Shown: piece after piece, positions 8,328 through 15,739 of the stretch
How the letters are laid out: the number at the start of each line of letters is the position of its first letter
Position numbering within the stretch: the first letter of the stretch is position 1
Assembly (NCBI GenBank): GCA_046710875.1
Contig: JBKEHQ010000003.1
Coordinates: 1 to 58,173, forward strand
Length of the DNA: 58,173 nucleotides
Source of the DNA: MGIIb-O3 sp046710875
GTDB lineage: Archaea; Thermoplasmatota; Poseidoniia; Poseidoniales; Thalassarchaeaceae
Reading direction: 5' to 3'
Notes under the pieces: generated by a model
Databases searched by the model: none
What the model saw: the letters and a program-made list of their open reading frames with translations, nothing else
Told to the model about the DNA's origin: nothing
Program-made: the position numbers and the translations under genes

Positions 8328-9140
8328 ATGGACAAAAATTTGACTAATATTTTGAGTTATGTAACCTCCATAGAAAACTATACTAGACATGCTATCTTAA
8401 TCGATCCAGCCGATCAATCGCCAGATATAGCAGCGAAGAGATGTTTAGCAGCTGTAAATGCTGGCACTAGCATGATATTGGTCGGGGGCTCTTCAAATAC
8501 AGATATGCAAAATGTAGAAGCGACGGTATCATCGATTAAAGAAATGCTCGAACTAGTCCAGTGGGCATCTACTCAAGATTCGTTAGGTGTAGAAGAAAAT
8601 AAAACCGTCCCAATTGTACTATTTCCACAAGGTTCAGCTGCACTATCTTCAATGGCGGATGCTGTTACTTTTATGATGCTGATGAATAGCACTAGCCCAA
8701 AATATCTCATTGAGGAACAAGTATTGGGAGCACCACATATCAAAAATAGCGGAATTGAACCACTACCTATGGGTTATTTGGTTTGTGCTCCAGGTGGAAA
8801 AGTTGGAGAAGTCGGCCAAGCAGACTTAATTCAACCATCAGATATTGATAGGGTGTCTGCATATGCGACAACTGCCCAATTTTATGGATTTAAATTAATT
8901 TATCTAGAGGCCGGAAGTGGCGCAAAGACACCGGTATCCCCTAATTTAATACGTGCTGCTCGAGATTCATGTAATCTTACAATAGTAGTTGGGGGAGGAA
9001 TTCGAGATGCCCAAACGGCTAGATTAGCATCAAAAGCAGGCGCAGATTGGATAGTGACTGGAAATTTGGCTGAAGAGTATGATAACGCTGACGAACTTCA
9101 AGAAATATTAACTAAGTTTATTTTGGACATGAATCAATAA
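8328..9140 (+). CDS. geranylgeranylglyceryl phosphate synthase family protein (GGGPS/PcrB)
   Basis: GGGPS forms the first ether bond of archaeal lipids from glycerol-1-phosphate and geranylgeranyl diphosphate. The 270-residue TIM barrel shows the family features: HAILIDPADQS at the N-terminus, AGTSMILVGGSS, the substrate-binding YLEAGSGA segment near residue 200, VVGGGIRD near 225, and GADWIVTGN near the C-terminus. It is third in the run after ferredoxin and the GGR-like protein, with a gap of about 18 bp. It marks the genome as archaeal and implies isoprenoid ether lipids. The source of glycerol-1-phosphate is not visible in this window. Confidence 0.92.
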   Translation: MDKNLTNILSYVTSIENYTRHAILIDPADQSPDIAAKRCLAAVNAGTSMILVGGSSNTDMQNVEATVSSIKEMLELVQWASTQDSLGVEENKTVPIVLFPQGSAALSSMADAVTFMMLMNSTSPKYLIEEQVLGAPHIKNSGIEPLPMGYLVCAPGGKVGEVGQADLIQPSDIDRVSAYATTAQFYGFKLIYLEAGSGAKTPVSPNLIRAARDSCNLTIVVGGGIRDAQTARLASKAGADWIVTGNLAEEYDNADELQEILTKFILDMNQ

Positions 9141-9143
9141 TAT

Positions 9144-9938
9144 TTATTTAATAAATAGAGATAAACAAGTCAACGATCCATCCGCATCCATTATTGGGGC
9201 CATATCTACGGACGTAATAGAGAAACCACAATTCAAAAGTATTTTTCTAGTGTCTGGAAATCCATTTGCGATTATTACTTTATCATTAGTGTAACCGAGA
9301 ACATTAGAGGCATAACTCTCAGAATTTGGTATTCTTATTATTTCATCGGCAAAATCGAATTGATCAGATTTCAAATGGCCTTCTGCCAAGATAATACTTC
9401 CAGGCCTTGGACTTGAACAGACGGTAGTCAAATGCAATGTTGATGAAGGAATATTAATGAGTTCAAATTCATAACCAGCATCTTTAACACAATTTCCGAG
9501 AAAATTGGCTCCTAGAGTATTTGTTCTAGTTGAAACGCCTATCAAGAATTTATCATCAAAAAAAACCACATCTCCTCCATCAATTGAACATTTTTTAGGC
9601 ATATTAATTATTTCATAGTCTTTTAATAAATATTCCTTCATTGCCTTTTCCTCTCCCTTCCTAGTATTATGGCCCATATTAGCAATAACCACTTTATCAT
9701 CAATCATTATTGATGTATCTTCAACAAAACAGCAGTCAGGATGAGTATCGATGCTCGGTAAAATTATAACATCTGTACCATGAGCCTCTAAAGCAGCCAC
9801 ATATGCTGAATGAGACCCCTTTGCTTTCTCAAAATTTGGTTTATTTTTACCAAAATAAGATGATAAAGCTTCGGAATAACTTTTAGAAATATCTCTAGTT
9901 ATTGCCCTCGATTTATTTCTGTCATGTGTACCGGGCAT
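9144..9938 (-). CDS. dimethylargininase-family guanidino hydrolase (DDAH-like)
   Basis: The family hydrolyses N-methylated arginines to citrulline and methylamines; close relatives act on arginine. The 264-residue protein carries CCFVEDTSIM (E73/D74), the DGGDV motif near 120-124, the catalytic His in TLHLTTVCS (H169), and the nucleophilic Cys in DGSLTCLSL (C258) close to the C-terminus. All pentein-fold catalytic positions are therefore present, and the length matches DDAH. It is convergent with GGGP synthase, with 3 bp between stops, and a 9-bp hairpin lies upstream. Substrate specificity (methylarginine or arginine) cannot be decided by eye. Confidence 0.88.
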   Translation of the reverse strand: MPGTHDRNKSRAITRDISKSYSEALSSYFGKNKPNFEKAKGSHSAYVAALEAHGTDVIILPSIDTHPDCCFVEDTSIMIDDKVVIANMGHNTRKGEEKAMKEYLLKDYEIINMPKKCSIDGGDVVFFDDKFLIGVSTRTNTLGANFLGNCVKDAGYEFELINIPSSTLHLTTVCSSPRPGSIILAEGHLKSDQFDFADEIIRIPNSESYASNVLGYTNDKVIIANGFPDTRKILLNCGFSITSVDMAPIMDADGSLTCLSLFIK

Positions 9939-9974
9939 GAAAGTCCGAGTAAGTAAGATTTGATAATACTTCGG

Positions 9975-9998
9975 AATTAGGAATACTATTTCCTAATT
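9975..9998 (-). terminator. 9-bp perfect hairpin downstream of the coiled-coil gene
   Basis: The sequence aattaggaa, a 6-nt loop (tactat) and ttcctaatt form a perfect 9-bp stem. It lies 13 nt past the stop of the minus-strand coiled-coil gene and 37 nt before the start of the DDAH-like gene on the same strand. It may end or process the upstream transcript, or act in the 5' region of the DDAH-like mRNA. No T-rich run follows directly. Confidence 0.4.
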
Positions 9999-10010
9999 AC
10001 AGTCATAATA

Positions 10011-10463
10011 TTATTTAATAGACTTGGAAAGCTTATCCATATGGATTTCCATATCTAAAATCAACATCAATAACTCTTCTTCATTCTGTAATAATTTTGT
10101 ATTTTTGGCTTCTAAAATTTTTATTTTATTTTTATCAGTTTCAAAGTCATTATTTCGTACTCTTTCATTTCCTAATTGTTTTTTTAGTTGTAAATTTCGT
10201 GTATTAACTACTCTAATTTTTTCTTCTAACTCGGCTATCAGCGGCCTACCAGAATCATTATTTGATTGATTTTCCAGCTCCATTGATCTGAATCGTCGTC
10301 GACCAGCCGCCAACTCTATTTCCATTTTATTGATTTCATCCCATAACGCGATAACTTCTTCAATAAGCCTATCTTGAGAAATATCCTTTAATCGATCCGC
10401 CAGACTGATATCTTCATCAGAAGTAACTACTTCTTTAGGATGATTAATCTCAGGTGAATCCAT
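10011..10463 (-). CDS. coiled-coil protein, unknown function
   Basis: This 150-residue, highly charged protein is almost entirely predicted helix. Heptad-like spacing of leucine and isoleucine begins around residue 30 (IEEVIALWDEINKMEIEL) and runs to the end (ILEAKNTKLLQNEEELL). It has no membrane segment and no cysteine. The acidic N-terminal 25 residues look disordered. It may be a structural or scaffolding protein; no family is recognised. It is transcribed away from the L18a gene, with about 190 bp of AT-rich DNA between the two starts. Confidence 0.7.
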   Translation of the reverse strand: MDSPEINHPKEVVTSDEDISLADRLKDISQDRLIEEVIALWDEINKMEIELAAGRRRFRSMELENQSNNDSGRPLIAELEEKIRVVNTRNLQLKKQLGNERVRNNDFETDKNKIKILEAKNTKLLQNEEELLMLILDMEIHMDKLSKSIK

Positions 10464-10590
10464 TATGCCTCATTATCCATCCACAATATTATCCATTTGA
10501 ACCTTGAGGATATCTTAGTTCTAAAACAGCGATAACTCACCTAAATCAGAATTTCCAAATAAGAAAATACCAAATAAAATTTTTTTAAAA

Positions 10591-10610
10591 AATCATATAA
10601 AATAATATAT
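10591..10610 (+). promoter_or_regulatory. AT-rich TATA-like region upstream of L18a
   Basis: A run of TATA-like sequence (catataaaataatatatc) lies about 45-60 nt upstream of the L18a ATG at 10653, in the divergent gap from the coiled-coil gene. It is a reasonable candidate promoter for the ribosomal gene, but AT-rich background makes single elements weak evidence. Confidence 0.3.
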
Positions 10611-10652
10611 CAACACATTGTGTTTATATCAAAACCTTTGTTCGGACGATTT

Positions 10653-10880
10653 ATGAAGGCATATAGGGCAAAAGGAACATTCAGGAATGGTAAGCGCGAT
10701 CAAGTTTACACATTGGATATCGTAGCCGCTGATGAAGAAGAGGCAAAACACCTCATTTACTCAAATTTTGGTAGTAGACATGCTGCGCCTCGTAGATTCG
10801 TAAAAATTGATACACTTGAAATCATAGACCCTTCTGAATCTACAGCGCCGGTTGTTGTTGCACATTTTAGAGATGAATGA
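10653..10880 (+). CDS. rpl18a: large-subunit ribosomal protein L18a (LX/L20a)
   Basis: This is a small archaeal/eukaryotic ribosomal protein of 75 residues. It begins MKAYRAKGTFRNG and contains a beta-alpha-beta pattern ending in the typical RRFVKIDTLEII strand. A GTG-initiated frame extends 11 codons upstream (10620) but the family starts at MKAY. In many euryarchaea this gene sits directly before prefoldin alpha and ftsY. Here those partners are found 4.3 kb downstream, after membrane-protein and cys genes. Two hairpins follow the stop codon immediately. Confidence 0.85.
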   Translation: MKAYRAKGTFRNGKRDQVYTLDIVAADEEEAKHLIYSNFGSRHAAPRRFVKIDTLEIIDPSESTAPVVVAHFRDE

Positions 10881-10914
10881 TGACTTTATATCATCATTTC
10901 ACGAAATCGTGAAA
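10877..10914 (+). terminator. two tandem hairpins directly after the L18a stop
   Basis: Hairpin 1 is atgatga (10877-10883), a 7-nt loop, and tcatcat (10891-10897). Hairpin 2 is the near-perfect palindrome tttcacga-aa-tcgtgaaa (10897-10914). They share one base and fill the gap between L18a and the next gene. They could terminate or process the L18a transcript and separate it from the inserted downstream genes. Their function is inferred from position. Confidence 0.4.
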
Positions 10915-10938
10915 GCATAGATGCACAGAGGAACTTAT

Positions 10939-11505
10939 ATGAAGAAAGATTTCAAGAAAGGATTCATGCGCCAATATTGGCGAATTCAACAAAGTCAAAC
11001 TCTTATATCAACTGTGTTTTGGATTACAACATTAACATTACTGATATGGCCAAATGTAAGTTGGAGATTCCAGTCCAATGAAGAACTCTTAGGCATACCA
11101 ATGACATATTGGGCATTATCCGCGATTGCAACATCAGTTTTACTATTGGTAATACTACTGGGGTGGACATATGATGTAGCATTAGGACTCTGGAGAGAAC
11201 ATCTTACTGTAGTACAAGAACGAAATCCTTTTACCACATATAAAGTCAATGCTCCCTGGGGAATACTTTTAGCCCAAACTAATACGATTCTAAGGAAATT
11301 ATCCGATGAAGATGATGAAGACATCCTAAGACATTGCGATTTTATCGATAGATGGTTAGACTGGAATGCAAATCAAGAGATATGGGCTAGAACAATGTCT
11401 TCATGGAAGCAGATAATGGGCGATGAAGATCCTTATTTATTCCATATTTCAGAAGAAACTAGAGCAAATCTAGAAGAAGCAGCAAAAAATATTCAAGATT
11501 TTTAA
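10939..11505 (+). CDS. two-pass membrane protein, unknown
   Basis: This protein of 188 residues (194 if the ATG at 10921 is used) has two hydrophobic helices: about 24-37 (TVFWITTLTLLIWP) and about 58-80 (YWALSAIATSVLLLVILLG). A soluble C-terminal domain of roughly 100 residues is rich in Trp, Asp and Glu. The ATG at 10939 has an AGAGGA stretch a few bases upstream, hence the chosen start. It lies between the L18a hairpins and cysQ, 20 bp before cysQ, so it may belong to the sulfate-activation unit. I recognise no family. Confidence 0.65.
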   Translation: MKKDFKKGFMRQYWRIQQSQTLISTVFWITTLTLLIWPNVSWRFQSNEELLGIPMTYWALSAIATSVLLLVILLGWTYDVALGLWREHLTVVQERNPFTTYKVNAPWGILLAQTNTILRKLSDEDDEDILRHCDFIDRWLDWNANQEIWARTMSSWKQIMGDEDPYLFHISEETRANLEEAAKNIQDF

Positions 11506-11525
11506 ATTAAAAGGATGGGCATGAT

Positions 11526-12326
11526 TTGAACCCAGAAGACATCGTTAGAATTTCTCAATTAGCAGGTAATGAAATTTTAAAAATTTATAATCAAAAAGAA
11601 AATTTAAAAATATCTCATAAAGACGATAATTCACCGTTAACAGAAGCAGATTTGGCAGCACACAACATCATAATTCAGGAACTACAATTAATTGATAACA
11701 CGCCCATAGTATCTGAAGAGGGCAGAATAGGTGACCCTAAGGAAAGTCAAACCTGTTGGCTAGTAGATCCATTAGACGGTACTAAAGAATTTATCAAAAG
11801 AAATGGAATGTTCACTGTAAATATAGCATTGATGCAACGAGATGGAAGTAGATGGAAACCAATATTTGGGGTAGTACACGCCCCAGTGTCTAAAACAACA
11901 TGGTTTGGAGGGATAATGACCCCATCAGAAAGAAGAGGGCCGGATGGGTCTGGATTAATAATGGTCCATCCTTCAAATCCTCCTGAACCCGTGAGATTAG
12001 TTGCCAGTGGCACGCACAGAGGAGAGAATGACGAGAAATTTGCAAAGAGAATTGGTAACTATGATTTAGTAAGAATGGGGTCCTCACTTAAAGCATGTAT
12101 AGTTGCTGAAGGAGGTGCCGACTTATATCCAAGATTTGGTCCTACATCATGTTGGGATATTGCTGCTGCACATGCTGTTGTTTCTGGTGCAGGAGGGTTA
12201 GTATTAAATCCAAACGGAAATACATTAGATTACGATATCATCGATAAAGTTTTAAATCCATATTTTCTTGTTACTTCTGACAATAGATGGACAAATGATT
12301 GGATTTATCAAAATAAGTCTTTATGA
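11526..12326 (+). CDS. cysQ: 3'(2'),5'-bisphosphate nucleotidase, CysQ-type inositol monophosphatase family
   Basis: CysQ hydrolyses PAP (3'-phosphoadenosine 5'-phosphate) to AMP and removes the by-product of PAPS-using reactions. The 266-residue protein has the family metal-binding motifs: an acidic pair in VSEEGRIGD, WLVDPLDGTKEFI near 78-90 (DPLDGTKEF is the CysQ form of the DPxDGT motif), and CWDIAAAHAVVSGAGG near 200-215. The start is a TTG at 11526; there is no in-frame ATG before the conserved motifs. It is followed 48 bp later by cysD, which supports the PAP-phosphatase assignment over generic inositol phosphatase. Confidence 0.88.
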   Translation: MNPEDIVRISQLAGNEILKIYNQKENLKISHKDDNSPLTEADLAAHNIIIQELQLIDNTPIVSEEGRIGDPKESQTCWLVDPLDGTKEFIKRNGMFTVNIALMQRDGSRWKPIFGVVHAPVSKTTWFGGIMTPSERRGPDGSGLIMVHPSNPPEPVRLVASGTHRGENDEKFAKRIGNYDLVRMGSSLKACIVAEGGADLYPRFGPTSCWDIAAAHAVVSGAGGLVLNPNGNTLDYDIIDKVLNPYFLVTSDNRWTNDWIYQNKSL

Positions 12327-12374
12327 GACTAATCCCCGACGATGTAAAATAGTTATGAACATGCGCTAAAAACA

Positions 12375-13268
12375 ATGAACCATCTCGCCACCTTAGAGGC
12401 AGAAGCAATTCACATCATGCGCGAAGTCGTAGCTTCGGCAGAAAATCCAGTTATGCTTTATTCAGTAGGAAAAGACTCATCAGTAATGCTTCATCTCGCA
12501 AAAAAAGCATTTTTTCCAGGAAAAATTCCATTTCCCTTAATGCATATTGATACAATGTGGAAATTTTCCGAAATGATTGAATTTAGAGATAAAACAGCCA
12601 AAGAGCTAGGCTTAAATTTGATCGTACACATCAATCCTGAAGGAAAGAAACTAGGAATTAATCCTTTTATCCATGGTTCTTCTAAGCATACTAATATTAT
12701 GAAAACCGAAGGATTAAAGCAGGCTATGGATAAACATAAGTTCGATGTAGCATTTGGAGGCGCCCGAAGAGATGAAGAAAAATCTCGTGCAAAAGAAAGG
12801 ATATTTTCATTTAGGACATCCGAACATCGTTGGGATCCTAAAAATCAGAGGCCAGAATTATGGAATATATTTAATTCTAACATAAACAAGGGAGAATCAA
12901 TTAGAGTTTTCCCTCTTTCCAATTGGACCGAACTCGATATTTGGCAATATATTCATCTTGAAAATATTCCAATAGTTCCACTATATTTTTCCAAAGAAAG
13001 GCCAGTCGTAGATCGTGATGGGACACTTATTCTTGTTGATGATGACAGACTCCCCCTCCTAAACGGAGAAATCCCATTAATGAAAAGTGTCAGATTTAGG
13101 ACTTTAGGATGTTATCCATTATCGGGGGCAGTTGAGTCAAAAGCCACTTCTTTACCCGAGATTATACAGGAAATGCTTATGACAACAACTTCAGAAAGGC
13201 AAGATAGAATTATTGATCATGATGGCAATGCTTCAATGGAGAAAAAGAAGCAAGAGGGGTATTTCTGA
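12375..13268 (+). CDS. cysD: sulfate adenylyltransferase subunit 2 (ATP sulfurylase small subunit)
   Basis: CysD makes adenosine 5'-phosphosulfate (APS) from ATP and sulfate, driven by the CysN GTPase. The 297-residue protein shows the PP-loop SVGKDSSVML near 30-39, MHIDTMWKFSEMIEFRD, GGARRDEEKSRAKER, and the conserved FPLSNWTELDIWQYI segment. The C-terminal region FRTLGCYPLSGAVES is also typical. Its stop overlaps the ATG of cysNC (TGATG). This heterodimeric ATP sulfurylase is the bacterial form; many archaea use the unrelated Sat enzyme. Confidence 0.96.
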   Translation: MNHLATLEAEAIHIMREVVASAENPVMLYSVGKDSSVMLHLAKKAFFPGKIPFPLMHIDTMWKFSEMIEFRDKTAKELGLNLIVHINPEGKKLGINPFIHGSSKHTNIMKTEGLKQAMDKHKFDVAFGGARRDEEKSRAKERIFSFRTSEHRWDPKNQRPELWNIFNSNINKGESIRVFPLSNWTELDIWQYIHLENIPIVPLYFSKERPVVDRDGTLILVDDDRLPLLNGEIPLMKSVRFRTLGCYPLSGAVESKATSLPEIIQEMLMTTTSERQDRIIDHDGNASMEKKKQEGYF

Positions 13269-15157
13269 TGTCACACACCAGTAAACTTATTTCGGCCGAC
13301 ATCGATTTATATCTGAAAACACACCAAGAAAAAAGTCTTCTAAGGTTTATTACATGTGGCTCGGTAGATGATGGTAAATCTACTCTAATTGGCAGAATGC
13401 TATATGAATCACATATGCTTTTTGATGACCAACTAAGTTTATTAGAATCAGATTCTAAAAAATTAGGTACACAGGGTTCAGAAATTGATTTTGCTTTATT
13501 GGTCGATGGATTAGCAGCTGAAAGAGAACAAGGGATAACAATTGATGTTGCATATAGATTTTTTTCAACAGATAAAAGAAAATATATTGTTGCAGATACG
13601 CCCGGGCATGAAGAATATACTCGGAATATGGCGACGGGGGCATCAACCGCAGATATAGCCATAATTCTTGTAGATGCTCAACATGGAATTTTAACTCAAA
13701 CTCGAAGGCATTCTTTTATCACTTCTATGGTCGGAGTAAAAAAAGTATTATTGGCCGTTAATAAATTAGATTTAATCGACTATTCACAAGAAGTATATGA
13801 TAAAATTGTTAAAGAGTATAATAAATTTGCAAGCAATGCACTAGATATTGAAGAAATAACGCCTATACCAATTTCTGCATTGATGGGCGATAATGTTGTA
13901 AATAAAAGTACCAATACCCCTTGGTATAAAGGGCAAACCATTATGGAATACCTCGAAAATGTAAAAATCTCGAATAAAAATCTAGATAAACCATTTAGAA
14001 TACCAATTCAATGGGTAAATCGACCTTCATCTGATTTCCGCGGGTTTTCAGGATTAATTGCTAGCGGAAGCATAAGGGTTGGAGATGAAGTAAAAATTAT
14101 CCCCGGAGGGCAGTCCTCAACCATTGAAACAATTATTACAGGCGATAGTGAAGTCACTAACGCTTCTGCAGGAGAATCAATAACAATCACTTTGGATGAT
14201 CAAATTGACGTATCTAGGGGAGATATATTGGTTGATAAAAAAAATCCTTGCGGTGAAGCCGATCAATTCCAAACTCGAATATTGTGGATGCACGAAGATC
14301 CCATGATGCCAGGACGGCAATATCTTCTAAAATCTAATACTCAATCAGCATTGCTGACATTGGGTAAGTTAAAGCACAGAATTGATGTCAATACTCTTGA
14401 TAACTTACCTGCAAAAATATTAGAAATGAATGAAATTGGGATTTGTAATATTTCACTAGATAGACAAATTGCATTTGATTCTTATAACAACAATCAGACT
14501 ATGGGTGGATTTATTTTAATCGATAAATTTTCAAACAATACAATTGGAATGGGACTAATAGATTTTGCACTTCGCCGATCCGACAATATTCATTGGCAAA
14601 AAATGGATATATCTAAAGAATCCAGAGCACAACAAAAATTACAAATTCCAAAATTAATATGGTTTACAGGACTTTCAGGTTCAGGAAAATCATCGATTGC
14701 AAACATATTAGAAAAGAAATTGCATTCATTAGGTAAACATACTATCACACTAGATGGCGATAATATACGCCATGGCATAAATCGAGATTTAGGGTTTAAT
14801 GAGGCAGACCGGGTTGAAAATATTAGAAGAGTAGGTGAAATTGCAAAATTAATGCTAGAGGGCGGGTTAATCTGTATAGCTTCATTTATATCTCCATTTG
14901 AATCTGAACGTCATATGGCAAGGACCCTCGTATCAAAAAATGAATTTATAGAAGTTTTTGTAGACACTCCACTTCATGTATGTGAAAAGAGAGATGTCAA
15001 GGGCTTGTATGCAAAAGCAAGATCGGGAGAAATACCAAATTTTACGGGAATATCCAGCCCATTTGAAAAACCATTGAATCCGGAGATTAGGATAGATACT
15101 ACCGTTACATCTGCAGAAGAAGCGGCAAATCAGATAATTGCATATTTTACCAAGTAA
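13268..15157 (+). CDS. cysNC: bifunctional sulfate adenylyltransferase subunit 1 / adenylylsulfate kinase
   Basis: This 629-residue fusion couples CysN (GTPase subunit of ATP sulfurylase) to CysC (APS kinase), producing PAPS. The N-terminal EF-Tu-like GTPase has the P-loop GSVDDGKSTL, AAEREQGITIDVAYRFF, DTPGHEEYTRNMATGAS and NKLDL, followed by beta-barrel domains to about residue 450. From about 465 the APS kinase starts: P-loop GLSGSGKSS, then LDGDNIRHGINRDLGF, the RVGEIAKLM helix and KARSGEIPNFTGISSP. Both halves retain their nucleotide loops. It forms an operon with cysD by a TGATG overlap. The downstream gene on the same strand is prefoldin alpha. Confidence 0.96.
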   Translation: MSHTSKLISADIDLYLKTHQEKSLLRFITCGSVDDGKSTLIGRMLYESHMLFDDQLSLLESDSKKLGTQGSEIDFALLVDGLAAEREQGITIDVAYRFFSTDKRKYIVADTPGHEEYTRNMATGASTADIAIILVDAQHGILTQTRRHSFITSMVGVKKVLLAVNKLDLIDYSQEVYDKIVKEYNKFASNALDIEEITPIPISALMGDNVVNKSTNTPWYKGQTIMEYLENVKISNKNLDKPFRIPIQWVNRPSSDFRGFSGLIASGSIRVGDEVKIIPGGQSSTIETIITGDSEVTNASAGESITITLDDQIDVSRGDILVDKKNPCGEADQFQTRILWMHEDPMMPGRQYLLKSNTQSALLTLGKLKHRIDVNTLDNLPAKILEMNEIGICNISLDRQIAFDSYNNNQTMGGFILIDKFSNNTIGMGLIDFALRRSDNIHWQKMDISKESRAQQKLQIPKLIWFTGLSGSGKSSIANILEKKLHSLGKHTITLDGDNIRHGINRDLGFNEADRVENIRRVGEIAKLMLEGGLICIASFISPFESERHMARTLVSKNEFIEVFVDTPLHVCEKRDVKGLYAKARSGEIPNFTGISSPFEKPLNPEIRIDTTVTSAEEAANQIIAYFTK

Positions 15158-15198
15158 TGTTTGCGACGCATTCTTGACATACGACAAACGCGCGTCAT

Positions 15199-15729
15199 AT
15201 GATGGATGTCATTGACCAAGCGGAATTACAGAAAATTGCGCAACAGGTTGAGATAAGTAGAGAGAGACTTCAATCAATGGAACAACAAATTCAACGTTTA
15301 GATGAAGTTAGATTAGAACAAATAAGGGCTATGAATACTTTAAAATCAATACCCAAACATGGTTCTGATGAAATCATGATTCCACTGGGATCCGGAGTAC
15401 AAATATTAGCAAATATTTCTGAAAACGCAGGCGCAGTAATAGACATTGGATCCAGAGTTCAAGCAGAAAAAACTCGTGACGAAGCGATTATAATTCTGAC
15501 GAATAGAAATGAAGAGTTGAACAATATTTTACAAAAATTAAAATCCGAATACGAAGTTTTAGAGCAGTATGTAGTTTCATTAGCCCACCAATTCACCTCG
15601 GGTGTCGAGCAAATTCAAGAAAACAAAATAGAAACACCAACAAGTAATGAAACTCTAGTAGAAACTAAACAAATACCTACTAAAAGTAAAAGGAGAAAAA
15701 GAGGTAGAGATCTTACTTTAGATGATTAG
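15199..15729 (+). CDS. pfdA: prefoldin alpha subunit
   Basis: Prefoldin alpha is part of the hexameric cytosolic chaperone (two alpha, four beta) that hands unfolded proteins to the thermosome. The 176-residue protein has the expected architecture: N-terminal coiled coil (QVEISRERLQSMEQQIQRLDEV), a central beta-hairpin region (IMIPLGSGVQILANI...GAVIDIGS), and a C-terminal coiled coil from about residue 90. A basic tail (KSKRRKRGRD) extends beyond the usual length. The gene is followed directly by ftsY, as is common in archaea; the ftsY ribosome-binding site overlaps its stop. Confidence 0.9.
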   Translation: MMDVIDQAELQKIAQQVEISRERLQSMEQQIQRLDEVRLEQIRAMNTLKSIPKHGSDEIMIPLGSGVQILANISENAGAVIDIGSRVQAEKTRDEAIIILTNRNEELNNILQKLKSEYEVLEQYVVSLAHQFTSGVEQIQENKIETPTSNETLVETKQIPTKSKRRKRGRDLTLDD

Positions 15730-15735
15730 GAGGTG
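15728..15735 (+). promoter_or_regulatory. strong Shine-Dalgarno site fixing the ftsY start
   Basis: The sequence aggaggtg overlaps the pfdA stop codon and lies 4 nt before the ATG at 15740. It settles the ftsY start at 15740 in preference to the in-frame ATG at 15722, and implies coupled translation of pfdA and ftsY. Confidence 0.7.
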
Positions 15736-15739
15736 TTTT

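Noticed and set aside
13210..13662. 150-codon open frame on the minus strand across cysD/cysNC
   Set aside because: It is antisense to the GTPase motifs of cysNC and has no family resemblance.
12375..15157. cysD/cysNC as part of a full assimilatory sulfate-reduction operon
   Set aside because: No PAPS reductase or sulfite reductase gene is adjacent or elsewhere in the window, while sulfotransferases are; assimilation cannot be excluded from genes outside.
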